A DNA stretch of 33,964 nt, taken from positions 1 through 33,964 of the forward strand of contig NZ_LGHL01000024.1 in assembly GCF_001908205.1 (NCBI RefSeq). The letters are read 5' to 3'. Below are positions 23,446 to 30,419 of the stretch, one piece after another. How positions within the stretch are numbered: position 1 is the first letter of the stretch; every line of letters starts with the position of its first letter. Source of the DNA: Bradyrhizobium sp. NAS80.1. Lineage in GTDB: Bacteria > Pseudomonadota > Alphaproteobacteria > Rhizobiales > Xanthobacteraceae. A program made the position numbers and the translations under genes. The notes under the pieces were generated by a model. The model saw only the letters and a list, made by a program, of their open reading frames with translations. It was not told the origin of the DNA and searched no databases.

Positions 23446-24186
23446 TTACGGGCGGGCGGCGATCCCGGGCAACTCGGAGAGGGCGCGGACACGGTGATCC
23501 GGCGCGAAACCAAGATCGTCCATCTGGGTCCGGATCGCCTTGAACATGGTGAGCGGTGCCACGAGTTCGTTCTCGACGCAAGCCAGCGCCATCGCCTCGG
23601 GCGTCACCCGCTCGATCCAGGCGACGTTCAGCCCGAACGCCTTTGCGCCCGCCACGTCCCAGGGATTGGACGAGACGAACAGCACCTCATCCGGCGTGGT
23701 GCCGAGCACCTCGGAGATCAGCGAGTAAGCCTCCGGGCTCGGCTTGAAGATCTTCTTGGCATCGACGCTGATGGTGGCGTCGAGCAGGTGGTCGAGACCG
23801 GAGTTTCGCACGAGGGCATTCAGCATATCCGGGCTGCCATTGGAGAGGATGGCGAGCTTGCGCGGCTTCAGCGCTGTAAGCGCTGCCGCCGCATCCGGAT
23901 AGAGATCGAGATGCAGATATTTTTCGATCACACGCTCGAACGCTTCGCTCTCGTAGGCGAGCCCGAGTACGCGCAGCGAATAGGCAAGCGAGTCGCGCGT
24001 GACCGCGGCAAAATCCTGGTAGCGCTGCATCAGCGAGCGCAACCAGGTGTATTCGAGCTGCTTGATCCGCCACACTTGCGTGATGATGTCGCCGTAGCCG
24101 GGGAACGCATCCTCGGTGATCTCCGCGACCGACTGGATGTCGTAGAGCGTCCCGTAGGCGTCGAAGACGACGGCTTTGATCGTCAC
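23446..24186 (-). CDS. L-2-haloacid dehalogenase, HAD superfamily type II
   Basis: The 246-residue protein hydrolyses short (S)-2-haloalkanoates to (R)-2-hydroxy acids via an aspartyl ester. All residues of the known L-DEX/DhlB active site are present at the expected spacing: Asp9 and Thr13 (VVFDAYGTLYD), Arg40, Ser115-Asn116 (AILSNGSP), Lys148 and Tyr154 (FKPSPEAY), and Ser172, Asn174, Asp177 (FVSSNPWDVAGA). This conservation distinguishes it from general HAD phosphatases. It starts 17 bases after the amidohydrolase gene and is followed by the YbaK gene. The natural substrate may be a haloacid or a related compound. Confidence 0.93.
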   Translation of the reverse strand: MTIKAVVFDAYGTLYDIQSVAEITEDAFPGYGDIITQVWRIKQLEYTWLRSLMQRYQDFAAVTRDSLAYSLRVLGLAYESEAFERVIEKYLHLDLYPDAAAALTALKPRKLAILSNGSPDMLNALVRNSGLDHLLDATISVDAKKIFKPSPEAYSLISEVLGTTPDEVLFVSSNPWDVAGAKAFGLNVAWIERVTPEAMALACVENELVAPLTMFKAIRTQMDDLGFAPDHRVRALSELPGIAARP

Positions 24187-24203
24187 GCTGACCTCTTTGT
24201 TGA

Positions 24204-25088
24204 CTAGATTCCCAGCAGCTTGCGCGCGTTGGCCTTGAGCACTTTCGGCCGGATCTCGTCGCGGATGTCGATCTTGGCGAAATCCGACAGCCAGCGGTCC
24301 GGCGTGATCACCGGCCAGTCCGAGCCGAACAGCATCTTATCCTGAAGAATCGAGTTGATGTAGCGGACCAGGATCGGCGGGAAATATTTCGGCGACCAGC
24401 CCGACAGGTCGATATAGACGTTCGGCTTGTGGGTCGCGACCGACAGCGCCTCCTCCTGCCAGGGGAAGGAGGGGTGGGCGAGGATGATCTTGAGGTCGGG
24501 GAAATCCGCCGCCACATCATCCATGTACATCGGGTTGGAATATTTCAGCCGCATCCCCATGCCGCCCGGCATCCCCGAGCCGACGCCGGTCTGGCCGGTG
24601 TGGAACAGCGCGATCGCGCCGCCATTGTTGATCTCTTCGTAAAGCGGATAGGCCATGCGGTCGTTGGCGTAGAAGCCCTGCATGGTCGGGTGGAACTTGA
24701 AGCCGCGGACGCCGTATTCCTCGATCAGCTTGCGCGCCTCGCGCGCGCCGAGCTTGCCCTTGTGCGGGTCGATGGAGACGAAGGGGATGAGGACGTCGAG
24801 ATGGTCGGAGGCGACCTCCAGCATCTCGTAATTGTTGTAGCGGCGGAAGCCGGTCTCGCGCTCGGCATCGACCGGAAAGATCACGGCGGCGATGTTCTTG
24901 GAGCGATAGTAGGCCGCGGTCTCCGGCACGGTCGGCGGATGCTTGTTCGGCGACTTGAAGTACTCCGCCATCTGCGCCTGGAAGTCGTCATAGCCGTCGT
25001 CCGCGTGGCAACCGCAAGGCTCCTCGGCGTGGGTGTGGATGTCGATCGCGACGACATCGTCGATATTCGGCAGCTTCAGCTTCGGCAT
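24204..25088 (-). CDS. Amidohydrolase family protein (ACMSD/TIM-barrel metal hydrolase type)
   Basis: The 294-residue protein begins with IDIHTHAEEPCGCHADDGYD, where His18 and His20 form the HxH metal motif. Other ligands lie at His163 (ALFHTGQTG), His205 (ILAHPSFPWQEEAL) and Asp257 (MLFGSDWPVITPDRWL). RGFKFHPTMQGFYAND (128-143) and the C-terminal LKANARKLLGI are typical of the amidohydrolase_2 family, which includes ACMSD, gamma-resorcylate decarboxylase and 4-oxalomesaconate hydratase. It therefore probably hydrolyses, hydrates or decarboxylates a ring-cleavage or carboxylate compound; substrate unknown. It is the first gene of an operon with the haloacid dehalogenase (17-base gap) and YbaK protein. 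A 31-bp palindrome lies 22-52 bases upstream of its start. Confidence 0.93.
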   Translation of the reverse strand: MPKLKLPNIDDVVAIDIHTHAEEPCGCHADDGYDDFQAQMAEYFKSPNKHPPTVPETAAYYRSKNIAAVIFPVDAERETGFRRYNNYEMLEVASDHLDVLIPFVSIDPHKGKLGAREARKLIEEYGVRGFKFHPTMQGFYANDRMAYPLYEEINNGGAIALFHTGQTGVGSGMPGGMGMRLKYSNPMYMDDVAADFPDLKIILAHPSFPWQEEALSVATHKPNVYIDLSGWSPKYFPPILVRYINSILQDKMLFGSDWPVITPDRWLSDFAKIDIRDEIRPKVLKANARKLLGI

Positions 25089-25109
25089 TGGTTTCCTCCC
25101 GATGGGTTG

Positions 25110-25140
25110 CCAAATTGATTATATCATATAACGAATTTGG
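25110..25140. promoter_or_regulatory. 31-bp near-perfect palindromic operator candidate
   Basis: The left half CCAAATTGATTATAT and right half ATATAACGAATTTGG are reverse complements at 13 of 15 positions around a central C (25125). It lies 22-52 bases upstream of the amidohydrolase start, in a strikingly AT-rich patch of GC-rich DNA, overlapping the probable promoter. Such a dyad is typical of a GntR-, IclR- or MarR-type repressor site, but the cognate regulator is not in the window. Confidence 0.75.
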
Positions 25141-25264
25141 CAAGGCTCGGCCGTCAGCTCGCCGGAGGTGGTTCCGGCGGAGGGACCGTTTCAAGCCTAT
25201 CCCGAGGTTAATGCGCTTCGAGAGGCCCGTTTGCATTGACATCGGGTCCCCCCATGCCTTAAGA

Positions 25265-25284
25265 ACCGCCCCGTCCCGGGCGGT
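25265..25284. promoter_or_regulatory. Hairpin-forming dyad upstream of rpmJ
   Basis: ACCGCCC (25265-25271) and GGGCGGT (25278-25284) pair perfectly around CGTCCC, 94 bases before the rpmJ start. It is a GC-rich stem without a T tract, either a transcript-leader hairpin or a chance structure. Confidence 0.35.
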
Positions 25285-25377
25285 CGTCCGCCGGCGGGAA
25301 AAATCTCATTTTGCCACATTCGCGCGTGCCGAAACGGTAGTGCCGAACACGGCCTTTCGAACGTTCAGGATTCTGCC

Positions 25378-25503
25378 ATGAAGGTCCGTAACTCGCTGAA
25401 GTCGCTGCGCGGTCGCCATCGCGCCAACCGCCTGGTCCGCCGCAAGGGCCGGGTCTACGTGATCAACAAGGTGCAGCGCCGCTTCAAGGCTCGTCAGGGC
25501 TGA
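25378..25503 (+). CDS. rpmJ: 50S ribosomal protein L36
   Basis: The ATG at 25378 opens a 41-residue frame beginning [20 protein letters not shown] and ending [11 protein letters not shown]. It contains the conserved KGRVYVINK segment and about 40% Arg/Lys. This is the L36 form lacking the zinc-binding cysteine motif, as is usual in alphaproteobacteria. L36 binds 23S rRNA in the large ribosomal subunit. The gene stands alone with its own promoter region and a strong terminator (25565-25589), as rpmJ often does in this group. Confidence 0.97.
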   Translation: MKVRNSLKSLRGRHRANRLVRRKGRVYVINKVQRRFKARQG

Positions 25504-25564
25504 TTTCGCCCTGCCGGACGCCTCGCGCGCGCCTCGCAAGACCACGGTCTCACACGAGTTTGAC

Positions 25565-25589
25565 GCCGCCCCTGCTTTGCAAGGGCGGC
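25565..25589 (+). terminator. Rho-independent terminator of rpmJ
   Basis: GCCGCCCCTGC and GCAAGGGCGGC form an 11-bp stem with one mismatch around a TTT loop, followed by TTTGCGCGTTT. Sixty-one bases separate it from the rpmJ stop, and it precedes the TPR gene start by 22 bases. Confidence 0.8.
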
Positions 25590-25611
25590 TTTGCGCGTTT
25601 AGACTTTGACC

Positions 25612-26253
25612 ATGGCTGTGAGATTCCCTTTTGCACACACCCTGTGTCTGGCCCTTGTCCTGGGAACCGTAGGCCTTGCTCCGGCCCTGGCGCAGGATGA
25701 TGCGCCGGCTCCGCCCGGCAAGCAGCAGAAGAAGCTTCCCGAGGCGCCGGCCAAGCTGCCCAAGGTCGATCGCACCAAGAATCTCGATTTCCTGTTCGGC
25801 GCACTGAAGGCGGCGCCGGACGAGGTCAGCGCCAAGCATGTCGAGGCACGGATCTGGGCGATCTGGCTCCAGACCCCGAGCGACACTGCTGCGCTGCTGA
25901 TGGAGCGCGCCAGGACCGCTGTCGACGCACAGAAGATCGACATCGCGATCAAGCTGCTGGATGCGGTCATCAAGCTCAGGCCCGATTACATCGAGGCCTG
26001 GAACCGGCGCGCCACGCTCTATTACATGCAGAACGACTATGGCCGCTCGCTCGCCGACATCCAGCAGGTGCTGATCCGGGAGCCCCGCCATTTCGGCGCG
26101 CTCGCAGGCCTCGGCATGATCATGCAGGAGGTCGGCGACGATAAGCGCGCGCTCGAGGCCTACCGCAAGGCGCTCGCCGTCAACCCGCACCTCGAGAAGA
26201 TCCCCGAGCAGGTCAAGGCGCTGACCGAGAAGGTCGAAGGCCGCGATATTTAG
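25612..26253 (+). CDS. Secreted tetratricopeptide repeat protein
   Basis: The 213-residue product has a signal peptide (about 1-28, cleavage after ALA before QDD). A Pro/Lys-rich linker follows (30-55), then helical TPR-like repeats. The best two read KLLDAVIKLRPDYIEAWNRR with ATLYYMQNDYGRSLADIQQV, then LIREPRHFGALAGLGMIMQE with VGDDKRALEAYRKALAVNP. Such proteins are periplasmic scaffolds for protein-protein contact. ATG at 25612 is preceded by a TTG two codons earlier that is in frame but less likely. It sits alone after the rpmJ terminator. Partner proteins are unknown; similar TPR proteins are widespread in rhizobia. Confidence 0.88.
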   Translation: MAVRFPFAHTLCLALVLGTVGLAPALAQDDAPAPPGKQQKKLPEAPAKLPKVDRTKNLDFLFGALKAAPDEVSAKHVEARIWAIWLQTPSDTAALLMERARTAVDAQKIDIAIKLLDAVIKLRPDYIEAWNRRATLYYMQNDYGRSLADIQQVLIREPRHFGALAGLGMIMQEVGDDKRALEAYRKALAVNPHLEKIPEQVKALTEKVEGRDI

Positions 26254-26366
26254 CCGACAAGTCGAGCGAGTGCGGCGGAGGCAGATTAACCACGATGACA
26301 CGCGCCGCATCGCAAGGGGTATTGGTGGCACGGCCGCAGGCCTACCTTCATGGCAGGAGCACAGCC

Positions 26367-26627
26367 ATGAAGCGTTTGATCCTTGCAGGTAGCTTACTCT
26401 TGGCGTCGGGAACGGTGAGCGTGGCCGACGGACTGTTCTGGGTGGTCGGCAACCGCGGCACCGGGAAATGCAACATCGTGACCAGCAATCCCGTGATCAA
26501 CGGTGACATCTGGTTCGGCGACGGCCCCTACAAATCGAAGGCCGATGCCAAGCTTGCCCGCTCGACGATCCGTGCCTGCCCAGCGGTTACGCCCGATGAC
26601 GAAAAGGACGAGGACAGCTCGAACTAG
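26367..26627 (+). CDS. Small secreted protein of unknown function, 86 residues
   Basis: ATG at 26367 with AGGAG seven bases upstream gives a product with a signal peptide (about 1-20, MKRLILAGSLLLASGTVSVA). A mature region follows with DGLFWVVGNRGTGKCNIV, SNPVINGDIWFGDGPYKSKA and an acidic tail (DDEKDEDSSN). Two cysteines (35 and 71) could form a disulfide. The longer in-frame start at 26295 adds a leader with no character. I do not recognise a named family; the pattern resembles short periplasmic proteins of Bradyrhizobium with the motif K-C-x-I-V. It lies alone, followed by a palindromic repeat. Confidence 0.75.
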   Translation: MKRLILAGSLLLASGTVSVADGLFWVVGNRGTGKCNIVTSNPVINGDIWFGDGPYKSKADAKLARSTIRACPAVTPDDEKDEDSSN

Positions 26628-26645
26628 CTGTCCGCCTGAGCGTCA

Positions 26646-26746
26646 GAGCGTTTTCGAGCGAAGTGGACACCGGTTCGCGTAAAGAAAACGCTCAAAACAA
26701 GAATCTAGAGCCCCGTTCCGATTCCATCGGAACGGAAATGGCTCTA
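26646..26746. repeat. Two-hairpin palindromic repeat downstream of the small genes
   Basis: The first part pairs GAGCGTTTTC (26646-26655) with GAAAACGCTC (26684-26693). The second pairs CCGTTCCGAT (26713-26722) with ATCGGAACGG (26726-26735), flanked by TAGAGCC (26706-26712) and GGCTCTA (26740-26746). It is a third repeat type, distinct from those at 1277 and 21174. The last arm supplies the TAG stop of the convergent 60-residue gene, so the element may also end that transcript. From memory, this GTTCCGAT/ATCGGAAC core recurs in rhizobial genomes. Confidence 0.8.
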
Positions 26747-26926
26747 GTGCAGGGCGCTGCCGCCGCGTTCGGCGAGGCCCTGATCGGCCGCTGCCGCGTA
26801 AGCCTTTGCAAGCTCCGCCTCGAGATGCTCGTTGATCAGGAGCAGCGCTCGCACGGCACCACGCAGATCGCCGTTGCAGCTCGCGACGATCTCGTCGATC
26901 GCAGTGTCGTTGGATCTGAAGCTCAT
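26744..26926 (-). CDS. Small helical protein, 60 residues, function unknown
   Basis: The product starts MSFRSNDTAIDEIVASCNGD and continues LRGAVRALLLINEHLEAELAKAYAAAADQGL, which is strongly helical with alternating Leu/Ala. A GGAG site lies nine bases before the ATG at 26926. A short frame with a good ribosome site and a protein-like sequence suggests a real gene, and I recall similar 55-65 residue proteins annotated as hypothetical in Bradyrhizobium. Its stop codon is the TAG formed by the end of the adjoining palindromic repeat. No signal peptide or metal motif; one Cys. Role unknown. Confidence 0.72.
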   Translation of the reverse strand: MSFRSNDTAIDEIVASCNGDLRGAVRALLLINEHLEAELAKAYAAAADQGLAERGGSALH

Positions 26927-27256
26927 CGAAAATTCTCCGGTTCAAATCAGGACAAATCCTACCGGCCTTTCCCGCGTCCCCTGAGGATGCGAGGATGATC
27001 GGCGCCCACCCGCGTCTAAATACCGGAACCGACCATGGCGATTATATGGACTCCGCGATGACGACCGCATGAAGCTGTTTCGAGGCTTGCGTGTCGTTGG
27101 ATAACAGCGTTGATTTCATTGAATTTTTTGGTTTGGCAATTTTGCACATATCCACAGCCCCGGGATTTCCCGTGGAAGTGCTGAAGCTGGCGGAGCGAAA
27201 CTGCCGCCTCCAAGACCCGTAACTGCAATGCGCCCTGGATTTCCCGGACTCTCTCC
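26927..27256. other. 330-bp intergenic region before the alpha/beta hydrolase
   Basis: No gene is supported. The region has a markedly AT-rich patch around 27105-27160 (GAATTTTTTGG, GGCAATTTTG) likely to hold the hydrolase promoter; TTGGCA at 27133-27138 resembles a -35 box. TCCAC (27151-27155) and GTGGA (27172-27176) flank CGGGATTTCCCG, a possible hairpin. A 96-codon minus-strand frame crosses it but is rejected. Confidence 0.45.
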
Positions 27257-28213
27257 ATGATCGTGATGTCAATTGTGGCGGCGCTGGTTGTGCTGGCGTT
27301 GGTCACTCAGGCCGGCGTCGTCGCCGTGCAGCGCGCTTTTCCGCCTCAGGGGCGGATGGTCGATGTCGACGGCGCGTCACTTCACATCGTCGACATTGGT
27401 CCGCGCGATTCGGGCCTGCCGATCGTGATGCTGCACGGCGCGAGTTCCAATCTCGAAGCGATGCGGCGGCCGGTCGGCGATCTCCTCGCCAAAAACCATC
27501 GCGTCATCCTGTTCGATCGTCCCGGCCATGGCTGGAGCACGCGCGCGCGGCGGCACGATTCGACGCCGCAGATCCAGGCGCGGATGATCGATCAGGCGCT
27601 CGGCAAGCTCGGGATCGATCGCGCGGTCTTCGTCGTGCATTCCTGGAGCGGCGCACTCGGCGCGCGAATGGCGCTCGATCATCCCGGCCGCGTCGCCGGC
27701 CTCGTGATGCTCGCGCCCGTCACCCATCCGTGGCGCGGCGGCGTCGGCCGCTACAACGAGATCATCGCAACGCCATTGATCGGCCCGCTGCTGGCCTACA
27801 CCATCACGCTGCCGCTCGGTTATTTCCTGACCGAGCCCGGTGCGCGCGACGTGTTCCTGCCGCAGATGATGCCGGACGGGTTCGTGCAGGATTCCGCGAC
27901 GCCGCTGCTGCTGCGCCCGCGCGAATTCATCGCCAATGCCTATGATCTGGTGACGCTGAAGGAGGCCGTCGCCGCGCAAGCTCTGCGCTACGGCGAGATC
28001 AAAGCGCCGGTTACGATCATCGCCGGCGAGCCCGACAAGACCGTGTCAACCAGCATCCACGCGCGCCCGTTTGCCGCGATGGTGCCGAATGTAAAGCTGA
28101 TTGCGCTGCCCGATCTCGGCCACATGGTTCAGAACGCGGTGCCGGATCTGGTGAAGACCGAGATCGAGACGATGATCGGCAAGATCGTCGCCGCGCAGGC
28201 GGCCGCCGATTAG
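27257..28213 (+). CDS. Membrane-anchored alpha/beta hydrolase
   Basis: The 318-residue protein starts with a hydrophobic anchor or uncleaved signal (about 3-25). An alpha/beta hydrolase fold follows: IVMLHGASSNLEAMRRPV (56-73) for the oxyanion region, VILFDRPGHGWSTR (83-96), and the nucleophile elbow VVHSWSGALGA (126-136), where Ser129 is in V-H-S-W-S rather than G-x-S-x-G. The acid lies in AGEPDKTVSTSIH and the His in PDLGHMVQNAVPD. The Gly substitutions at the elbow occur in some relatives with the HSWSG form. Substrate unknown; lipase, esterase or dehalogenase-like activities are all possible. The hairpin at its 3' end (28198-28221) overlaps the stop codon. It converges with the cytochrome c gene. 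Confidence 0.9.
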   Translation: MIVMSIVAALVVLALVTQAGVVAVQRAFPPQGRMVDVDGASLHIVDIGPRDSGLPIVMLHGASSNLEAMRRPVGDLLAKNHRVILFDRPGHGWSTRARRHDSTPQIQARMIDQALGKLGIDRAVFVVHSWSGALGARMALDHPGRVAGLVMLAPVTHPWRGGVGRYNEIIATPLIGPLLAYTITLPLGYFLTEPGARDVFLPQMMPDGFVQDSATPLLLRPREFIANAYDLVTLKEAVAAQALRYGEIKAPVTIIAGEPDKTVSTSIHARPFAAMVPNVKLIALPDLGHMVQNAVPDLVKTEIETMIGKIVAAQAAAD

Positions 28214-28221
28214 CGGCCGCC
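28198..28221. terminator. Perfect GC-rich hairpin overlapping the hydrolase stop
   Basis: GGCGGCCGC (28198-28206) and GCGGCCGCC (28213-28221) form a 9-bp perfect stem around CGATTA. The hydrolase TAG overlaps the loop and second arm, and the convergent cytochrome c gene stops at 28234. It likely serves both transcripts; only CCTTT follows on the plus strand. Confidence 0.65.
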
Positions 28222-28233
28222 CCTTTGGCGCGC

Positions 28234-28629
28234 TTACTGCTTGATTTTTCCGTCCTTGTCGAACTGCGAGACGAAGGACCAGAGATTGTTGATCTCGGTC
28301 TCGTTCTTGATGCCGGCGAACGCCATCTTGGTGCCGGGGATCTTGGCCTTCGGGTCCTTGATGTATTCCTTGAACGTGGCTTCGTCCCAGGTGATGCCGG
28401 AATTTTTGTTCGCGTCCGAATAATTGTAGTCCGGCGCGGTCCCCGATTTGCGGCCGTTGAGGCCGTTGAGCTCAGGGCCGACCTTGTTCTTGGCGCCTTC
28501 GCCGATCGCGTGGCAGGCCAGGCATTTGTTGAATGACGTTTTGCCGGCCGCGACATCCTGCGCCATCGCGGCGGGGGCGGTGGCAGTCACGGCGAGGATC
28601 ATCAGTGCGCCAAAAGTCAGCTTTGTCAT
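28234..28629 (-). CDS. Periplasmic class I cytochrome c
   Basis: The 131-residue precursor has a signal peptide (1-23, cleavage after AMA). The heme motif CLACH is at Cys36-Cys39-His40, and the sixth ligand Met102 is in IPGTKMAFAGIKN. VGPELNGLNGR, SGTAPDYNYSDANKNSGITW and YIKDPKAKIPGTKM are typical of the cytochrome c2/mitochondrial-like c group used between the bc1 complex and oxidases, or as an electron acceptor for dehydrogenases. ATG at 28629 is favoured over an upstream in-frame start (28734) because the signal peptide begins there. It is divergent from glcD, though flavin dehydrogenases of the GlcDEF type are not known to need this cytochrome. Redox partner not determined. Confidence 0.94.
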   Translation of the reverse strand: MTKLTFGALMILAVTATAPAAMAQDVAAGKTSFNKCLACHAIGEGAKNKVGPELNGLNGRKSGTAPDYNYSDANKNSGITWDEATFKEYIKDPKAKIPGTKMAFAGIKNETEINNLWSFVSQFDKDGKIKQ

Positions 28630-28826
28630 CGGGTGCTCTTCGTCTCTTCCCTGGTGGGTGGGCCTAGTCAGTCTCTTGCCCGGTCGGCAATCGTCGGACT
28701 TGCCGCTTTTGGCAGGCCCGTCCGGCTTCGACAAGCCACGAAACCATGACAGGTTTCACGATTTCCTACTTGTCCCAGAGCGAACTCGCCCGAGATCGTT
28801 GGTCCGACGTTCGGATGGCCTACCCA

Positions 28827-28845
28827 AACCACCGCGGACGTGGTT
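28827..28845. promoter_or_regulatory. Dyad in the cytochrome c/glcD divergent promoter region
   Basis: AACCAC (28827-28832) and GTGGTT (28840-28845) are perfect 6-bp arms seven bases apart, 49 bases before the glcD start. A GntR-type regulator of glycolate genes would bind a dyad of this size, but none lies in the window. Tentative. Confidence 0.35.
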
Positions 28846-28893
28846 GATTTGCCGCGACAATTTGTTCGCCTTGGCGAGCCGGAAGGATATGCC

Positions 28894-30387
28894 ATGACCA
28901 TCATGATGCCTGCGAGTGACCAGGCGGTGCTCGCGCGCCGCGCTGAGATCGTTGCTGCATTGCGCGCAATTGTGCCCGGCGAGGGCGTGATCGACAGCGC
29001 AGCCGAGATGCGGGCCTATGAATCCGACGGGCTCACCGCGTATCGGCAGCCGCCGATGGTCGTGGTGCTGCCCGATACGACCGAGCAGGTCTCGCTGATC
29101 CTGAAATATTGTGCAGGGCAGGGCATTAAGGTGGTTCCGCGCGGCTCCGGCACCTCGCTGTCCGGTGGCGCGCTGCCGCTTGAGGACGGCGTGCTCTTGG
29201 GGCTCAGCAAATTCAAGCGCATCCGCGAGATCGATTTCGACAACCGTGTCGTCGTCACTGAGCCTGGTGTCACCAATCTGGCGATCAGCCAGGCCGTCGC
29301 GCATGCCGGCTTCTACTACGCGCCCGACCCGTCCTCGCAGATCGCCTGCTCGATCGGCGGCAATGTCGCGGAGAATTCCGGCGGGGTGCACTGCCTGAAA
29401 TACGGCATGACCACCAACAACGTGCTCGGTTGCGAGATTGTCCTGATGAGCGGCGAGATCCTGCGCATCGGCGGCAAATCGGCGGAGAACCCGGGCTACG
29501 ATCTCATGGGCGTCATCACCGGCTCAGAAGGCCTGCTCGGGGTCATCACCGAGATCACGGTGCGCATCCTGCAAAAGCCGGAGACGGCGCGCGCGCTGAT
29601 GGTCGGCTTCGCGGAAGTCGAGGCGGCCGGCGAATGCGTGGCGCGGATCATCGGCGCCGGTATCATTCCCGGAGGCATGGAGATGATGGACAAGCCGGCG
29701 ATCCACGCGGCGGAGGCCTTCGTCCATGCCGGCTATCCGCTCGATGTCGAGGCGCTGCTCATCATCGAGCTCGACGGCCCCAAGATCGAGGTCGATGAAC
29801 TGATCAACCGAGTCGAAGCCATCGCGAACGGTTGCGGCTCGACCACCTGCCAGATCTCGACCTCGGAAGCCGAGCGCAATCTGTTCTGGGCGGGCCGGAA
29901 AGCCGCGTTTCCGGCCGTCGGCCGCATCTCGCCAGATTATCTCTGCATGGACGGCACCATCCCGCGCGGCGCGCTGCCGAAGGCGCTCGCCCGCATCCGC
30001 GAACTGTCGGAGAAATACCAGCTCGGCTGCGCCAACGTATTCCATGCCGGCGACGGCAATCTGCATCCCCTCATCCTCTACGATGCCAACAAGCCCGGCG
30101 AGATCGAGCGCGCCGAGGCGTTCGGCGCCGACATCCTGCGCTGCTGTGTCGAGTTCGGCGGCGTGCTCACCGGCGAGCATGGCGTCGGCATCGAGAAGCG
30201 CGACCTGATGCCCGACATGTTCAGCGAGATCGACCTGAACCAGCAGCAGCGGCTGAAATGCGCCTTCGATGCGCAGGGCCTGCTCAATCCCGGAAAGGTG
30301 TTTCCGACGCTGCACCGCTGCGCCGAGCTCGGCCGCATGCATGTCCATGCCGGCAAGCTCGCGTTTCCGGACATCCCGCGGTTCTGA
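28894..30387 (+). CDS. glcD: Glycolate oxidase FAD-binding subunit
   Basis: The 497-residue protein is the flavin subunit that oxidises glycolate to glyoxylate together with GlcE and GlcF. The FAD-binding PCMH region has VVPRGSGTSLSGGALP (80-95), VVTEPGVTNLAISQAV, SIGGNVAENSGGVHCLKYG and GVITGSEGLLGVITEIT. The C-terminal oxidase domain has CANVFHAGDGNLHPLILYD and GVLTGEHGVGIEKRD. ATG at 28894 follows GGAAGGA; the frame extends 18 codons further up without family character. Unlike the usual operon, glcE and glcF do not follow directly; an acyltransferase begins 32 bases later, then an ABM protein lies between. The enzyme works at the membrane and passes electrons to quinone. Confidence 0.95.
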   Translation: MTIMMPASDQAVLARRAEIVAALRAIVPGEGVIDSAAEMRAYESDGLTAYRQPPMVVVLPDTTEQVSLILKYCAGQGIKVVPRGSGTSLSGGALPLEDGVLLGLSKFKRIREIDFDNRVVVTEPGVTNLAISQAVAHAGFYYAPDPSSQIACSIGGNVAENSGGVHCLKYGMTTNNVLGCEIVLMSGEILRIGGKSAENPGYDLMGVITGSEGLLGVITEITVRILQKPETARALMVGFAEVEAAGECVARIIGAGIIPGGMEMMDKPAIHAAEAFVHAGYPLDVEALLIIELDGPKIEVDELINRVEAIANGCGSTTCQISTSEAERNLFWAGRKAAFPAVGRISPDYLCMDGTIPRGALPKALARIRELSEKYQLGCANVFHAGDGNLHPLILYDANKPGEIERAEAFGADILRCCVEFGGVLTGEHGVGIEKRDLMPDMFSEIDLNQQQRLKCAFDAQGLLNPGKVFPTLHRCAELGRMHVHAGKLAFPDIPRF

Positions 30388-30419
30388 GGATTTTTTGGCA
30401 TGTCGGTCCAGGTGGCGGC

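Noticed and set aside
27148..27156. ATATCCACA, one base from a DnaA box, next to an AT-rich patch
   Set aside because: A single near-match without further boxes or origin-associated genes is not evidence for a replication origin.
27016..27306. 96-codon minus-strand frame upstream of the alpha/beta hydrolase
   Set aside because: It overlaps the hydrolase start and AT-rich promoter, has poor third-position GC, no ribosome site, and no recognisable sequence.
29832..30419. N-terminal extension of the acyltransferase frame overlapping glcD
   Set aside because: It reads in a different frame from glcD over coding sequence; the extension is Arg/Ala-rich and the acyltransferase homology begins after 30420.
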